DNA from: Candidatus Meridianibacter frigidus
GTDB lineage: Bacteria > Vulcanimicrobiota > Vulcanimicrobiia > Vulcanimicrobiales > Vulcanimicrobiaceae
Assembly (NCBI GenBank): GCA_003243975.1
Contig: QHBJ01000023.1
Span: 1-64,000 of the forward strand
Direction of reading: 5' to 3'
DNA: 64,000 nucleotides
In this document: positions 47,557-56,946 of the stretch, one piece after another
Layout: each line of letters starts with the position of its first letter
Numbering within the stretch: position 1 is the first letter of the stretch
The notes under the pieces: generated by a model
Seen by the model: the letters and a program-made list of their open reading frames with translations, nothing else
Database searches by the model: none
What the model was told of the DNA's origin: nothing
Made by a program: the position numbers and the translations under genes

Positions 47557-49143
47557 ATGGAAGTCACCGCCCTCGACGGCCGCGCCTATGCCCGATTCCT
47601 CGTGGCGGGGGCGTACTTCCTAAAGAAGTACCGGGCTGTCCTCAACGATCTGAACGTGTTTCCGGTTCCCGACGGGGACACCGGGACCAACATGCATTTG
47701 ACGGCCCGCTCGGCCGCCGTGCAGGCAGGCAGGGCCGCCCCGGGGCCACTGTGCGACGTCGCCGCGGCGGCGGCGAACGGAGCGCTCATGGGTGCGCGCG
47801 GGAACTCCGGCGTGATCCTTTCGCAAATGCTGCGCGGTTTTTCGCACCACGTGCGGCACCGGTCGCAGATTGATACCTTTGTGTTGGCCACCGGTATGGG
47901 CGAGGCGGTGCGCGCGGCCGAAAGCGCACTGCTCAAGCCGCTTGAGGGAACCATTCTCTCCGTTGCGCGCGCGGCGGCCCAGAGCGCGTACAAGCTCGCG
48001 TTGCGCGAGCGGGAGTTTTACCGCGTTGCAAACGCCTCGGTGCACGCGGCCTTTGAGGCACTTGAGAGGACCCCCGAGCAACTGCCGGTTCTCAGGGAAG
48101 CGGGGGTTGTCGATGCCGGAGGCGCCGGCCTGGTGTACTTCCTCGAGGGGATTTTGCGTTTCTTGCCGGCTGTGAAGCCTCGGACGACCGCTTTTCCTCA
48201 TCGTCCGGTGCGAGCAAGCGTCTTCACGCCCGCACAAGCCGTGACGCAGAATATCTTTTGCACCGAGTTCGTCCTTACCGAAGCGACGTGTTCCCCATCC
48301 GCACTGCAGGCGAAGCTCCGGGAGTACGGCGACAGTCTTATCGTCGCCGGCGAGCGACCAATGCTTCGAGTACACATCCACACCGACCAGCCGCAAGCAG
48401 TCAGCGCGCTTGCCGCAACGTTCGGTTCGCCCGCGCAATTAAAGATCGAGAATATGGAGCAGCAGCACAACCTGTTGCTCGTGGACGCGCCATCCAAAGC
48501 GTTCTCGAGTGTAGTGGCGGTCCCGGGGCTGGGCTTCGAACGCATCGCTAAAGAGCTGGGCGCGGAAGTCACCGTCCTCAGTGAAGGAAATCCGAGCGTG
48601 CGCGAACTTCTCCTGGCGGTGAATAGATGTCTTTGCGAGACGGTAGTTCTTATAACCGGAGATTCAAACATCGTGCCCGCTGCGCGCGAGGTGGTAAAAC
48701 TTGCGAACAAACGCGTGGAGGTTCTTGCTTGCGCTCACATGCCGCAGGCGGTCGCCGCGCTCTTGGCCCTGGGTGCAGTCCAAAACGTGCCAGACCCGAT
48801 CCGCATCCGCGCAGAGGCCGAGCACGCCAAAGGTGCCGCAGTTTTTTTCGCCGCGCGTGATGCCCGCATCGGGGACACATTTGTTTCGTGTGGAGAGCCC
48901 GCGGCGGCGATGAACGGCAGATTGTTTGCAGGCGCCTCGCTGCTGGATGTAAGCAGTGCGGCCGTACAGGCGATGGGCGCCCGCTCAGGGGGAGTGATCA
49001 CGCTCTATTACGGCGGGCGCCAGAGCGAAAGGGACGCCGAAGTTCTGGCGGCGGACCTGCGAGCGGCCTTTCCCGGCTGCGACGTCGAATACTACTTCGG
49101 TGGTCAAAGCGGGGACGAATACCTGATGTCGTTCGATGAATAG
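47557..49143 (+). CDS. fakA: Fatty acid kinase subunit FakA-like (DAK2 domain)
   Basis: 528 residues from ATG 47557 (ATG 47509 is in frame too). DhaL/DAK2 ATP-binding domain first: [35 protein letters not shown] and [15 protein letters not shown]; then a middle domain and a DegV-like C-terminal domain ([16 protein letters not shown]). With a DegV-family FakB it phosphorylates fatty acids to acyl-phosphates. It lies in fakA-plsX-degV, so acyl-phosphate can flow to PlsX products. Confidence 0.93.
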   Translation: MEVTALDGRAYARFLVAGAYFLKKYRAVLNDLNVFPVPDGDTGTNMHLTARSAAVQAGRAAPGPLCDVAAAAANGALMGARGNSGVILSQMLRGFSHHVRHRSQIDTFVLATGMGEAVRAAESALLKPLEGTILSVARAAAQSAYKLALREREFYRVANASVHAAFEALERTPEQLPVLREAGVVDAGGAGLVYFLEGILRFLPAVKPRTTAFPHRPVRASVFTPAQAVTQNIFCTEFVLTEATCSPSALQAKLREYGDSLIVAGERPMLRVHIHTDQPQAVSALAATFGSPAQLKIENMEQQHNLLLVDAPSKAFSSVVAVPGLGFERIAKELGAEVTVLSEGNPSVRELLLAVNRCLCETVVLITGDSNIVPAAREVVKLANKRVEVLACAHMPQAVAALLALGAVQNVPDPIRIRAEAEHAKGAAVFFAARDARIGDTFVSCGEPAAAMNGRLFAGASLLDVSSAAVQAMGARSGGVITLYYGGRQSERDAEVLAADLRAAFPGCDVEYYFGGQSGDEYLMSFDE

Positions 49144-50158
49144 CGACGCGCGCCGGCCGCGAATCGCCGTGGACGCAATGGGCGGCGATCATGCGCCAGA
49201 GGAAATTGTGGCCGGTGCGCTGCTCGCTGCAACCGAAGGCTACGCAGAACTAATTCTTGTGGGCGACGAAGCGCGCATTCGGCCGCTCCTGCCTACGCCG
49301 GTGCCCGTTCATTTGCGAGTGGTGCATGCGCCCGAGGAAGTGCCGATGGATCAAAACCCCTCGCAGGCGCTTCGGGCACATCAGCGTAGCAGCTTGGGTA
49401 TTGCGGTCAACTTGGTCCGCGACGGCGAGGCAGACGCAGTGGTTTCGGCGGGCAACAGCGGCGCATTTTTAGCGATCGCACTCATCCGTTTGCGAACCAT
49501 CGAAGGTATCGCACGCCCGGCGATTGCCACGGTTATGCCGGGGCTGCGCGGGCCTACCGTGCTGCTGGATGCGGGGGCGAACGTGGACTGCAAGCCCGAG
49601 TGGCTGGAACAATTCGGGATGATGGGCGCGGCCTATGCGCGAGCGGTTTTGCGCATCGAGAATCCTCGCGTTGCCACACTCTCGGTCGGCGAAGAGCGGA
49701 CCAAGGGAAATCAGCAAGTGATCGAAGCCGGCAAACGTTTGGAGTGCGCGCCGGTGAACTTCATCGGAAACGTCGAGGGCAAGGACGTTCTCACCACGGC
49801 TGCCGATGTGATCGTGGCCGACGGATTCGTCGGCAATGTGGTTCTAAAACTCGCCGAAGGTATTATCGCCGCGCTCGGAAGCGTCATCAAGGACAACATC
49901 ATTCGCGGCAACGTGCTGACGAAGGTCGGCGCCTTCTTGATGCTGCCGACCTTGCGCCGAATGCGCCGGAAGTACAACTATGAAACGTACGGCGGGGCGC
50001 CGCTGCTCGGCCTTCGAGGAAATTGCATCGTAACCCACGGGCGTGCTAAGCGTATGGCCATCGCCAGTGCGATTCGCACCGCCGCGGACGAAGTGCGCAG
50101 CGACGTCGTGGGAAAGATTGCTTCCCTGGTAAAGCCGCACGTCGTAAAAGAAGCCTAG
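49136..50158 (+). CDS. plsX: Phosphate acyltransferase PlsX
   Basis: 340 residues. IAVDAMGGDHAPEEIVAGAL, NSGAFLAIALIRLRTIEG, LDAGANVDCKPEWLEQFG, NFIGNVEGKDV and ADGFVGNVVLKLAEG are all family motifs. Converts acyl-ACP to acyl-phosphate for phospholipid synthesis at the membrane surface. ATG overlaps the fakA end by 8 bases. Confidence 0.96.
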   Translation: MNSDARRPRIAVDAMGGDHAPEEIVAGALLAATEGYAELILVGDEARIRPLLPTPVPVHLRVVHAPEEVPMDQNPSQALRAHQRSSLGIAVNLVRDGEADAVVSAGNSGAFLAIALIRLRTIEGIARPAIATVMPGLRGPTVLLDAGANVDCKPEWLEQFGMMGAAYARAVLRIENPRVATLSVGEERTKGNQQVIEAGKRLECAPVNFIGNVEGKDVLTTAADVIVADGFVGNVVLKLAEGIIAALGSVIKDNIIRGNVLTKVGAFLMLPTLRRMRRKYNYETYGGAPLLGLRGNCIVTHGRAKRMAIASAIRTAADEVRSDVVGKIASLVKPHVVKEA

Positions 50159-51004
50159 TTGCCCGCGGCCATCGTCACCGACAGCACCTCCGATATCGAG
50201 CCGGAGCGCGCGCGCACACTGGGGATCGAAGTCGTTCCGCTCTTCATTCTTTTTGGGGAGCGTAGCTACCGCGATTACGTCGATCTATCCCGCGCCCAAT
50301 TCTATGAAAAGCTCGCCCGCGAAAAGGTGCTTCCGATTACTTCCCAACCCACCGCGTCCATGTTCGAGGAGGCGTTTGCCAAACACGCCGCCGCAGGCGA
50401 AGACATCCTGTGCATCACCATTGCGCAGACGCTCTCCGGCACGATCAACGCCGCTCGGGCAGCGGCACAGAAGTTTCCGGACGCACGCATCGAGCTCTTC
50501 GATTCGCAAACCGCCGCCGGCGGCCTGGGCTTGCAAGTGCTGCGCGCCGTCGAGATGGCGGGCGGGGGCGTGCCAACCTCGCAAATCATCGCGCAGCTCA
50601 CACGCGACCGGGAATTGCAACGGTTGTATGCGGTTGCGCCCGACCTCTCGCATCTGGTGCGCACCGGGCGCATCGGACGCGCACGAGCGGCCTTCGGGAC
50701 CCTGATGAAGCTCGTGCCGGTGCTGCGGCTGCGCGACGGGGTGGTTGAAGCCGAGGCGACGGTGCGAACCTTGCGCCGCGCCCAAGAAGTAATGATCGAT
50801 GCATCGCTGCGCGAAGTTGGCGATCGCAATTCGGCGCGCGTCATGGTCATGCACACGCAGGCCCCCGACCTTGCGCAGCGCGTGCTGGAGGCGTTCCTGG
50901 CGCAGTTGGGCGGCAATCCGAAGTTTGTCGAGATACTGGAAGCGGGGCCAGCCATCGCCACGCATGCGGGCGCCGGCGCGGTCGGCATCTTCACGGCAGG
51001 CTGA
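50159..51004 (+). CDS. DegV-family fatty-acid-binding protein (FakB-like)
   Basis: 281 residues. AIVTDSTSDIEPERARTLGI at the N terminus, fatty-acid pocket motifs TSQPTASMFEEAF and CITIAQTLSGTINAA, and the C-terminal domain with THAGAGAVGIF. FakB proteins present fatty acid to FakA. TTG start immediately after the plsX TAG. Confidence 0.93.
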   Translation: MPAAIVTDSTSDIEPERARTLGIEVVPLFILFGERSYRDYVDLSRAQFYEKLAREKVLPITSQPTASMFEEAFAKHAAAGEDILCITIAQTLSGTINAARAAAQKFPDARIELFDSQTAAGGLGLQVLRAVEMAGGGVPTSQIIAQLTRDRELQRLYAVAPDLSHLVRTGRIGRARAAFGTLMKLVPVLRLRDGVVEAEATVRTLRRAQEVMIDASLREVGDRNSARVMVMHTQAPDLAQRVLEAFLAQLGGNPKFVEILEAGPAIATHAGAGAVGIFTAG

Positions 51005-51005
51005 G

Positions 51006-52124
51006 GTGTCAGCCATCTACGTTCATCTTCCATTCTGCCCGTACATCTGTCCTTACTGTGACTTTGCGAAGTGGCCGCACCGTGGGAGTTTGGCTCACGA
51101 TTACTTTGCCGCGCTGGTCGATGAGATCCGCCGCGAACCGGCCTTTGCGGCGCGGACGCTCTACTTGGGCGGCGGCACGCCCAATACGTACGGCTGCGCT
51201 CGTATCGCCGACCTGAAGGCGCTTTTGGACGCGCATTTTGGACCGTTTTCCGAGAGCAGCATCGAACTCAATCCCGAGTTAGTCGCCGCCGGAGATATGG
51301 ACGCGTACGCCCGCGCCGGGTTCGATCGCGTTTCGATCGGGGTGCAATCCTTCGAACCACGTGAGATCGGTACGCTCGGGCGACGCCACACGCAAAGCGA
51401 GGTCACGCGTGCAGTCAGCGCTGCACGCCAGGCCGGAGTACGTTCGGTTTCGATCGACTTGATGTTTGGGGTGCCCGGCCAAACCGTGCAAAGCTGGGGC
51501 CGCACGCTGAAGTCGGCGGTAACTCTCGCTCCGGACCACATCTCGGCCTATGGCCTCACAGTGGAAGAAGGAACACCGTTTTGGCAGTGGCGCGAAAAGG
51601 AACCCGGCGTCTTCCCGGGCGACGGGCTCGAAGCCGACCTCTACGAGCTTGCGATCGATGAACTCGGTGCGGCCGGATACGAACACTATGAAATTAGCAA
51701 CTTCGCGCGGCCGGGTCACCGTTGCGCCCACAACGAGAATTATTGGGCCAATGGCGAGTACCGCGGGTTTGGTGTCGGCGCGGCCTCGTATCGAAACGGT
51801 GTTCGATGGGTACAGAGCAGAGAGCTTGGCAGTTACCTGCAAGCTCTGCGGGACGGCGTTCAAGTTCCGGCACAATGCGAGCATTTGCAGAGTGCAGCCG
51901 CCGCCGGCGAAGCGGTGATGCTGGCGTTGCGGACGGCGGATGGGGTGGCCTTCGAAGCTTTCGCGCAACGCTACGGCATCGATTTCTTGGAGTTTTATCG
52001 ACCGGTGATACGGGACATGCAACGCGACGGTCTCCTGGCCGTCGACGGCGAGCGGGCGCGGCTAACCCAGCGCGGCCGTTTGCTAGCGAACGACGTTTGC
52101 GGAGCGTTCGTAACATTCGCATAG
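51006..52124 (+). CDS. hemW: Radical SAM protein HemW (heme chaperone / coproporphyrinogen oxidase-like)
   Basis: 372 residues. Radical SAM cluster motif [10 protein letters not shown] (CxxxCxxC), [30 protein letters not shown] and the HemN_C end. HemW lacks oxidase activity and is thought to deliver heme. GTG start one base after the degV stop. The frame is open further upstream but overlaps degV. Confidence 0.92.
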   Translation: MSAIYVHLPFCPYICPYCDFAKWPHRGSLAHDYFAALVDEIRREPAFAARTLYLGGGTPNTYGCARIADLKALLDAHFGPFSESSIELNPELVAAGDMDAYARAGFDRVSIGVQSFEPREIGTLGRRHTQSEVTRAVSAARQAGVRSVSIDLMFGVPGQTVQSWGRTLKSAVTLAPDHISAYGLTVEEGTPFWQWREKEPGVFPGDGLEADLYELAIDELGAAGYEHYEISNFARPGHRCAHNENYWANGEYRGFGVGAASYRNGVRWVQSRELGSYLQALRDGVQVPAQCEHLQSAAAAGEAVMLALRTADGVAFEAFAQRYGIDFLEFYRPVIRDMQRDGLLAVDGERARLTQRGRLLANDVCGAFVTFA

Positions 52125-52126
52125 GA

Positions 52127-53203
52127 ATGCTCTCCGCGACGCTGCTGCGGGGCATCTTCGCCGTTGTGTTTGGCGTAACCGGATTCTTGCTGGGGCGCGA
52201 GGCCTACGCTGCGCTCATTTCACATTACTTTGCCAGCGACGCCTGGCAGCTGGGGTTCAATATTATCTCTCCGGTCCTCGGCGCCGTGGTCGGTGTGGCG
52301 CTCGCGCCCGCGGCGCAAGCCTTCTTCGAAGATGAGCTGAGCGTGGTCGAAGGGGCGATCGACCGTTTGTCTCCCGCAGAGGTGGCGGGCGGTGCGGTCG
52401 GACTCATCGTGGGACTTATCATTGCCTTTCTCATTAGAAGCATTCTGTTTGAATTCATCTCGGTCACCGGGCGCGCAGGCGGCTACATTGCGATCATGCT
52501 CTACATCGTTATCAGCATATTTGCAGCATACTTGGGCGCGCGCGTGGGTGCCAAACAGCGGATTCTGCCGGTGCCCGCAAGTTCGGGCTCTGCGGGCGGC
52601 GACGCAAATCCAAAGGTTGTGGACACCTCCGTTATCGTCGATGGGAGAATCCTGGAGATCGTGACCAGTGGTTTTCTGGAGGGTCCGTTAATTCTGCCAC
52701 GTTTCGTTTTGCGCGAATTGCAGCTTATTGCGGATTCATTGGACCCCATGAAGCGCGTTCGCGGACGCCGCGGACTGGACGTGCTCTCGCAGCTCCAACA
52801 GCATTCGGATGTTCGAATCAGCGAACGGGACTATCCTGACATCGTCGGTGGAGCGGTGGACGCCAAACTGGTCCGGCTGGCGCAAGAACTGGGCGGGAAG
52901 CTGGTCACCACCGATTACAATCTGAATCGCGTGGCCCATGTTGAGGGCGTGAGCGTCTTGAATATCAACGAATTGGCCAACGCGGTCAAGCCGGTTGTTC
53001 TTCCGGGTGAGGAGCTGAATGTGCAAGTTATTCGAGAGGGAAAGGAGTCACATCAAGGCGTCGGCTACCTGGACGATGGAACCATGATCGTGTTGGAAAA
53101 CGGACGCAAACTGCTGGGAGAAACCGTTGACGTTGTTGTTACGAGCGTACTGCAAACCGTCGCTGGCCGCATGATCTTCGCGCGCTTGAAGAAGGAGCAT
53201 TAG
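52127..53203 (+). CDS. PIN/TRAM-domain membrane protein (YacL family)
   Basis: 358 residues. Four N-terminal membrane spans ([28 protein letters not shown] and others), a PIN domain from about 155 ([43 protein letters not shown]) and a C-terminal TRAM domain ([14 protein letters not shown]). Putative membrane ribonuclease. In Firmicutes it is yacL, right before ispD as here; disA, which usually precedes it, is missing. Confidence 0.93.
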   Translation: MLSATLLRGIFAVVFGVTGFLLGREAYAALISHYFASDAWQLGFNIISPVLGAVVGVALAPAAQAFFEDELSVVEGAIDRLSPAEVAGGAVGLIVGLIIAFLIRSILFEFISVTGRAGGYIAIMLYIVISIFAAYLGARVGAKQRILPVPASSGSAGGDANPKVVDTSVIVDGRILEIVTSGFLEGPLILPRFVLRELQLIADSLDPMKRVRGRRGLDVLSQLQQHSDVRISERDYPDIVGGAVDAKLVRLAQELGGKLVTTDYNLNRVAHVEGVSVLNINELANAVKPVVLPGEELNVQVIREGKESHQGVGYLDDGTMIVLENGRKLLGETVDVVVTSVLQTVAGRMIFARLKKEH

Positions 53204-53204
53204 A

Positions 53205-54170
53205 ATGTTGTGGGGCGCAATCATCGTGGCCGCCGGGCACGGTACGCGTTTCGGAGAGCGCAAGCAGCTGGTTGAGGTGGCCGGCGCGCCGATGCTTGCA
53301 TGGTCGGCGCGACTTCTGTTATCGATGACGGAAATTTCTCACCTCATCGTGGTGACCGAAGCGCAGGACGGCGATGCGGTTCGGCAGCTGATGACCACGA
53401 TCGCCGGCGAAAAGCCCTTTGAGGTCATTGCCGGCGGTGCAACCCGGCAGGCAAGCGTGAGGGCTGGACTAGAGGCCGTCCCCGAAGCTTGCGTGGCCGT
53501 GCTCGTTCACGATGGAGCCCGCCCCTTGTTGCTCGCGCACGACGCCCGCAACGCTATGAAGGTCGTCGCCGACGGCACGGCCTCGCTCCTGGCGGTGCCC
53601 GTTGCCGATACGATCAAAGTGGTCGATGCAAAGGGCCAAGTTACGCGCACACTGGACCGGCAAGAGCTGTGGGCCGCGCAGACGCCGCAGTGCGCGATGG
53701 CGCGTGACTTACGGCGAGCCCACCACGATGCGCTTCGGAATGGGACGACGGCGAATGACGACGCGACGCTGCTCGAGCGTGCCGGTTTGCAGGTCATCGC
53801 GGTCGCTGGTTCCCCGGAAAACTTCAAAATTACGGTGCCTGCGGACTTGGCGCGTGCCGAGCTTCTTCTGCGCGAGCGCGCGCCATGGGGGCCGGAGCGC
53901 GAGGAGATTCTGCTGGTCGAAATGTTTGTCGAGGCAAAATTGGTAGCGGCCGTCTGTGGGGATGTGGAAGCTCGCGGGGGCACGATTGATGGAATCGAAC
54001 GCGATCTGCCGGACGGCGTGGCGATTCGTGCATACGTTTCCTCGGAGAACGTTGCGGGCTTTGAGGAACGCCTCGCATCCGTAAGCGGCGGCCGCGCGCT
54101 GTGCACGACGCACTTCTCGCATTTCGCGCAGCGCCACCCGCACGACGGGTTGGCTGCGCCCTCTGTCTGA
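53205..54170 (+). CDS. ispD: IspD cytidylyltransferase fused to an EF-G domain V-like module
   Basis: 321 residues, about 90 longer than IspD. Residues 1-224: complete IspD (IVAAGHGTRFGERKQ nucleotide motif, VHDGARPL, AAQTPQ, ENFKITVPADLA), which makes CDP-methylerythritol in the MEP pathway. Residues about 233-312 match the C-terminal domain of elongation factor G: LLVEMFVEAKLVAAVCGDVE, ARGGTIDGIERDLPDG, AIRAYVSSENVAGFEERL and SGGRALCTTHFSHF align with the VEV...GDLNxRRGxIxGME...IRAxVP...F...LRSxTxGRGxxxMxFxHY pattern. No stop or frameshift separates the halves. Function of the added domain is unknown. Confidence 0.92.
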   Translation: MLWGAIIVAAGHGTRFGERKQLVEVAGAPMLAWSARLLLSMTEISHLIVVTEAQDGDAVRQLMTTIAGEKPFEVIAGGATRQASVRAGLEAVPEACVAVLVHDGARPLLLAHDARNAMKVVADGTASLLAVPVADTIKVVDAKGQVTRTLDRQELWAAQTPQCAMARDLRRAHHDALRNGTTANDDATLLERAGLQVIAVAGSPENFKITVPADLARAELLLRERAPWGPEREEILLVEMFVEAKLVAAVCGDVEARGGTIDGIERDLPDGVAIRAYVSSENVAGFEERLASVSGGRALCTTHFSHFAQRHPHDGLAAPSV

Positions 54171-54172
54171 GC

Positions 54173-54640
54173 GTGCGTATCGGGTACGGTTTCGACGCGC
54201 ACCGCTTGGTGGAAGGACGGCCGCTCGTCCTCGGCGGCGTCGACGTGCCCGCGCCACGCGGTTGCTTGGGACACTCTGATGCCGATGCGCTCGCCCATGC
54301 GCTCTGCGACGCATTGCTTGGAGGGGCCGCGCTGGGTGATTTGGGAACGCATTTCCCCTCATCCGATCCGCAGTGGAAAGACGCGGATTCCATCCTGCTG
54401 CTGCGCGTGTGCGCCAAGATGGTTCACGATGCGGGTTACAGTATCGAGAACGTGGACGCCACGATCGTCTTGCAGTCACCGCAATTGGCGACCTTCCTTA
54501 CCAGCATTCGAGAACGCATCGCCGACGCGCTGGGATTGCCCTTTGGAAGCGTCAGTGTAAAGGCGAAGACAAGCGAAGGGATGGGCTATACGGGTGACGG
54601 AAGTGGGCTGGCCGTCCATGCGGTAGCGTCGCTGTCGTAA
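54173..54640 (+). CDS. ispF: 2-C-methyl-D-erythritol 2,4-cyclodiphosphate synthase
   Basis: 155 residues from GTG 54173. RIGYGFDAHRLVEGRPLVLG (metal-binding DxH), LGHSDADALAHALCDALLG, KTSEGMGYTGDGSGLAVHA. Follows ispD by two bases; with ispH it gives three MEP-pathway genes in this window. Confidence 0.96.
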   Translation: MRIGYGFDAHRLVEGRPLVLGGVDVPAPRGCLGHSDADALAHALCDALLGGAALGDLGTHFPSSDPQWKDADSILLLRVCAKMVHDAGYSIENVDATIVLQSPQLATFLTSIRERIADALGLPFGSVSVKAKTSEGMGYTGDGSGLAVHAVASLS

Positions 54641-54651
54641 ACGCCAAGAAC

Positions 54652-56214
54652 ATGATCGATTATCAGAGACCGCTGCGAGTGCGCTATGCGCCTTCGCCCA
54701 CCGGGCAGACGCACGTGGGTGGCGTGCGCACCGCGCTCTTCAATTACCTCCTCGCGAGAAAGACCGGCGGCGCCTTGATATTGCGGGTCGAAGATACTGA
54801 CGAAGAACGCCATTCGCCGCAAAGCGAAGCGAGCATGATGGCCGACCTGCGGTGGTTCGGCTTGAGTTGGGACGAGGGGCCTGACGTCGGCGGCGTTTTT
54901 GGACCGTACCGCCAGTCGGAACGGCTCGGGCTCTACGATGGTTACAGTCGTGAGCTCTTGGAATCCGGCACCGCGTACCGTTGCTACTGCACGCCTGACG
55001 AGCTAGACGCCGAGCGCACCGAACAGCGCGCGCGCGGGATCGTGGCAACAAAATACTCCGGTCGCTGCCGCCGGCTGAGCGCCGCGCAGCGCGCCGCATT
55101 CGAAGAAGAAGGCCGGAAGTGGAGCCTGCGTTTTCACGTGCCGCCGGGCCGCAGCGAGGTCGACGATCTGATTAAAGGCAAGGTCCATTTTGAAAACGAT
55201 GCCTTCGGGGACTTCATCATGATGAAGTCCACCGGCGGACCGACCTACAACTTTGCCGCCGCGGTGGACGATGCGTTGATGCAGGTCTCGGTGGTGTTAC
55301 GCGGCGACGAGCATTTAGCCAACACCCCAGTACAGATGATGTTGCTTCAGGCGCTCGGGTTGCAGCAGCCGCGCTACGCGCACGTTCCCCTGATTCTCAA
55401 CGAAGATCATTCCAAGCTGAGCAAACGTCACAATACCGTCGGCATCGAGGAGTATCGAAGTCAAGGCGTGCTGCCCGAAGCCCTGCTCAATCACTTGGTG
55501 CTGCTGGGGTGGTCGCCCGGTGACGATCGCGAGGAGTTTACCTTAGCAGAGCTTCCGGAGATCTTCTCACTCGAGCGCATTCATAAATCGCCCGCCATTT
55601 ACAATGCCGATCGGTTGCGCGCGTTCAACCAGCGTGCGCTGCGAAAGTTGCCGCCGCCTCAACTGCGCGCCATGATTGCAAGCGCAATGCAGGAAGCCGG
55701 CTTTTTGGAGAACCCCGCTCCCGAACCCGCGCTGCGCTGGCTCGACCTTTTCATCGAGGCCTACGGCGAGGAGTTGCACACGATTGGGGACGCGATTCCC
55801 CGCGTAAAGGCCTTGCGCGATGAAGCGGTGGTCGTGCCGGCACTGGAGCTCGAGCGCCTGCGCTCGCGCGACGTGCTCTTTTACCTGGATGCGGTGAGTC
55901 AGTACGTGGACGACCAATCGGAACTCCGCGGTTTGCCACTGAGCCACGACCTGCCGGAGATCGCCAAAGAGTTCGGGCTAAAGAAGAAGGAAGCGTTTCA
56001 CTGCGTCCGCATGGCGTTGACCGGCGAAAAAGGCGGGCCACCACTAACGCTGCTCTTCCCACTGCTGGGTCATGACCGCATCATGATGCGAATCGGCGCG
56101 ATCTCTTCACATCTCTTGCACGGCCGGGGTCTGGAGCCCATCAAATACGGTCCCGATGGTCAACCATTCGAACCGATACGGGGTGTCAAGTCCGAATCGC
56201 CGGACTCGGCATGA
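54652..56214 (+). CDS. gltX: Glutamate-tRNA ligase
   Basis: 520 residues. Class I synthetase with HIGH-like PSPTGQTHVGGVRTALFN and KMSKS-like KLSKRHNTVG, RVEDTDEERH, and a helical anticodon-binding end. A cysteine/histidine zinc pair is suggested by YRCYCTPDEL and the downstream CRRLS. Part of the conserved ispD-ispF-gltX-cysE-cysS run. Confidence 0.96.
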   Translation: MIDYQRPLRVRYAPSPTGQTHVGGVRTALFNYLLARKTGGALILRVEDTDEERHSPQSEASMMADLRWFGLSWDEGPDVGGVFGPYRQSERLGLYDGYSRELLESGTAYRCYCTPDELDAERTEQRARGIVATKYSGRCRRLSAAQRAAFEEEGRKWSLRFHVPPGRSEVDDLIKGKVHFENDAFGDFIMMKSTGGPTYNFAAAVDDALMQVSVVLRGDEHLANTPVQMMLLQALGLQQPRYAHVPLILNEDHSKLSKRHNTVGIEEYRSQGVLPEALLNHLVLLGWSPGDDREEFTLAELPEIFSLERIHKSPAIYNADRLRAFNQRALRKLPPPQLRAMIASAMQEAGFLENPAPEPALRWLDLFIEAYGEELHTIGDAIPRVKALRDEAVVVPALELERLRSRDVLFYLDAVSQYVDDQSELRGLPLSHDLPEIAKEFGLKKKEAFHCVRMALTGEKGGPPLTLLFPLLGHDRIMMRIGAISSHLLHGRGLEPIKYGPDGQPFEPIRGVKSESPDSA

Positions 56215-56262
56215 ACGCAGGATAAGCAACCCACGCAGCGCCGCAGCGGTTTGAGCTACACG

Positions 56263-56946
56263 ATGAGAAACGCGATCGACTGCATTGCGGCCGACCTGCG
56301 CGCCCCGCTGGAACGCGATCCTGCGGCGCGCGGCTGGCTGGATGTCGCGCTTTCGTATCCCGGATTTCATGCCATCGTGGCGCACCGCTTGATTCATGCA
56401 CTCTATCGCACGGGGCTGCCGATTCTTCCGCGCTTCCTCTCGCACGTGAATCGCTTCCTAACCGGAATCGAGATCCATCCGGCGGCCCGGATTGGTGCGG
56501 GACTCTTTATCGATCACGGCATGGGCGTAGTGATCGGCGAAACGAGCGAGATTGGCGAAAACGTGACGATGTACCAGGGCGTAACGCTTGGTGGAACGAG
56601 TCTTTCGCATGGAAAGCGTCATCCCACAATCGGAAACAATGTGACCATCGGCCTGAACTCCGCGGTGCTGGGCGCAATTTCCGTGGGCGACAATTCAAGG
56701 GTGGGCGCGGGCTCGGTGGTGGTCAAAGACGTACCCGCCAACGCAACGGTGGTGGGTATTCCAGCGCGCGTCGTCTTTCAGGACGGCCGTCCAGTGCATC
56801 CGGTCTCGCAGCGCCCGCAGGTCGATATGCCGGATCCAACTGCGGACCTCATCGCGCAACTGAGCGCACGCCTCAGCGAATTGGAACGCCAGTTGCGCAT
56901 CCTTCAGCGTGGAACGGCGGATGGGAGTAATGCTGAAGCTATATAA
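56263..56946 (+). CDS. cysE: Serine O-acetyltransferase
   Basis: 227 residues. N-terminal helical part (PGFHAIVAHRLIHALY), then hexapeptide repeats with GIEIHPAARIGAGLFIDHG and GVVIGETSEIGENVTMYQGV, typical of SAT. Makes O-acetylserine for cysteine synthesis. A TTG at 56251 is an alternative start. Coiled-coil-like tail (LIAQLSARLSELERQL). Confidence 0.95.
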   Translation: MRNAIDCIAADLRAPLERDPAARGWLDVALSYPGFHAIVAHRLIHALYRTGLPILPRFLSHVNRFLTGIEIHPAARIGAGLFIDHGMGVVIGETSEIGENVTMYQGVTLGGTSLSHGKRHPTIGNNVTIGLNSAVLGAISVGDNSRVGAGSVVVKDVPANATVVGIPARVVFQDGRPVHPVSQRPQVDMPDPTADLIAQLSARLSELERQLRILQRGTADGSNAEAI

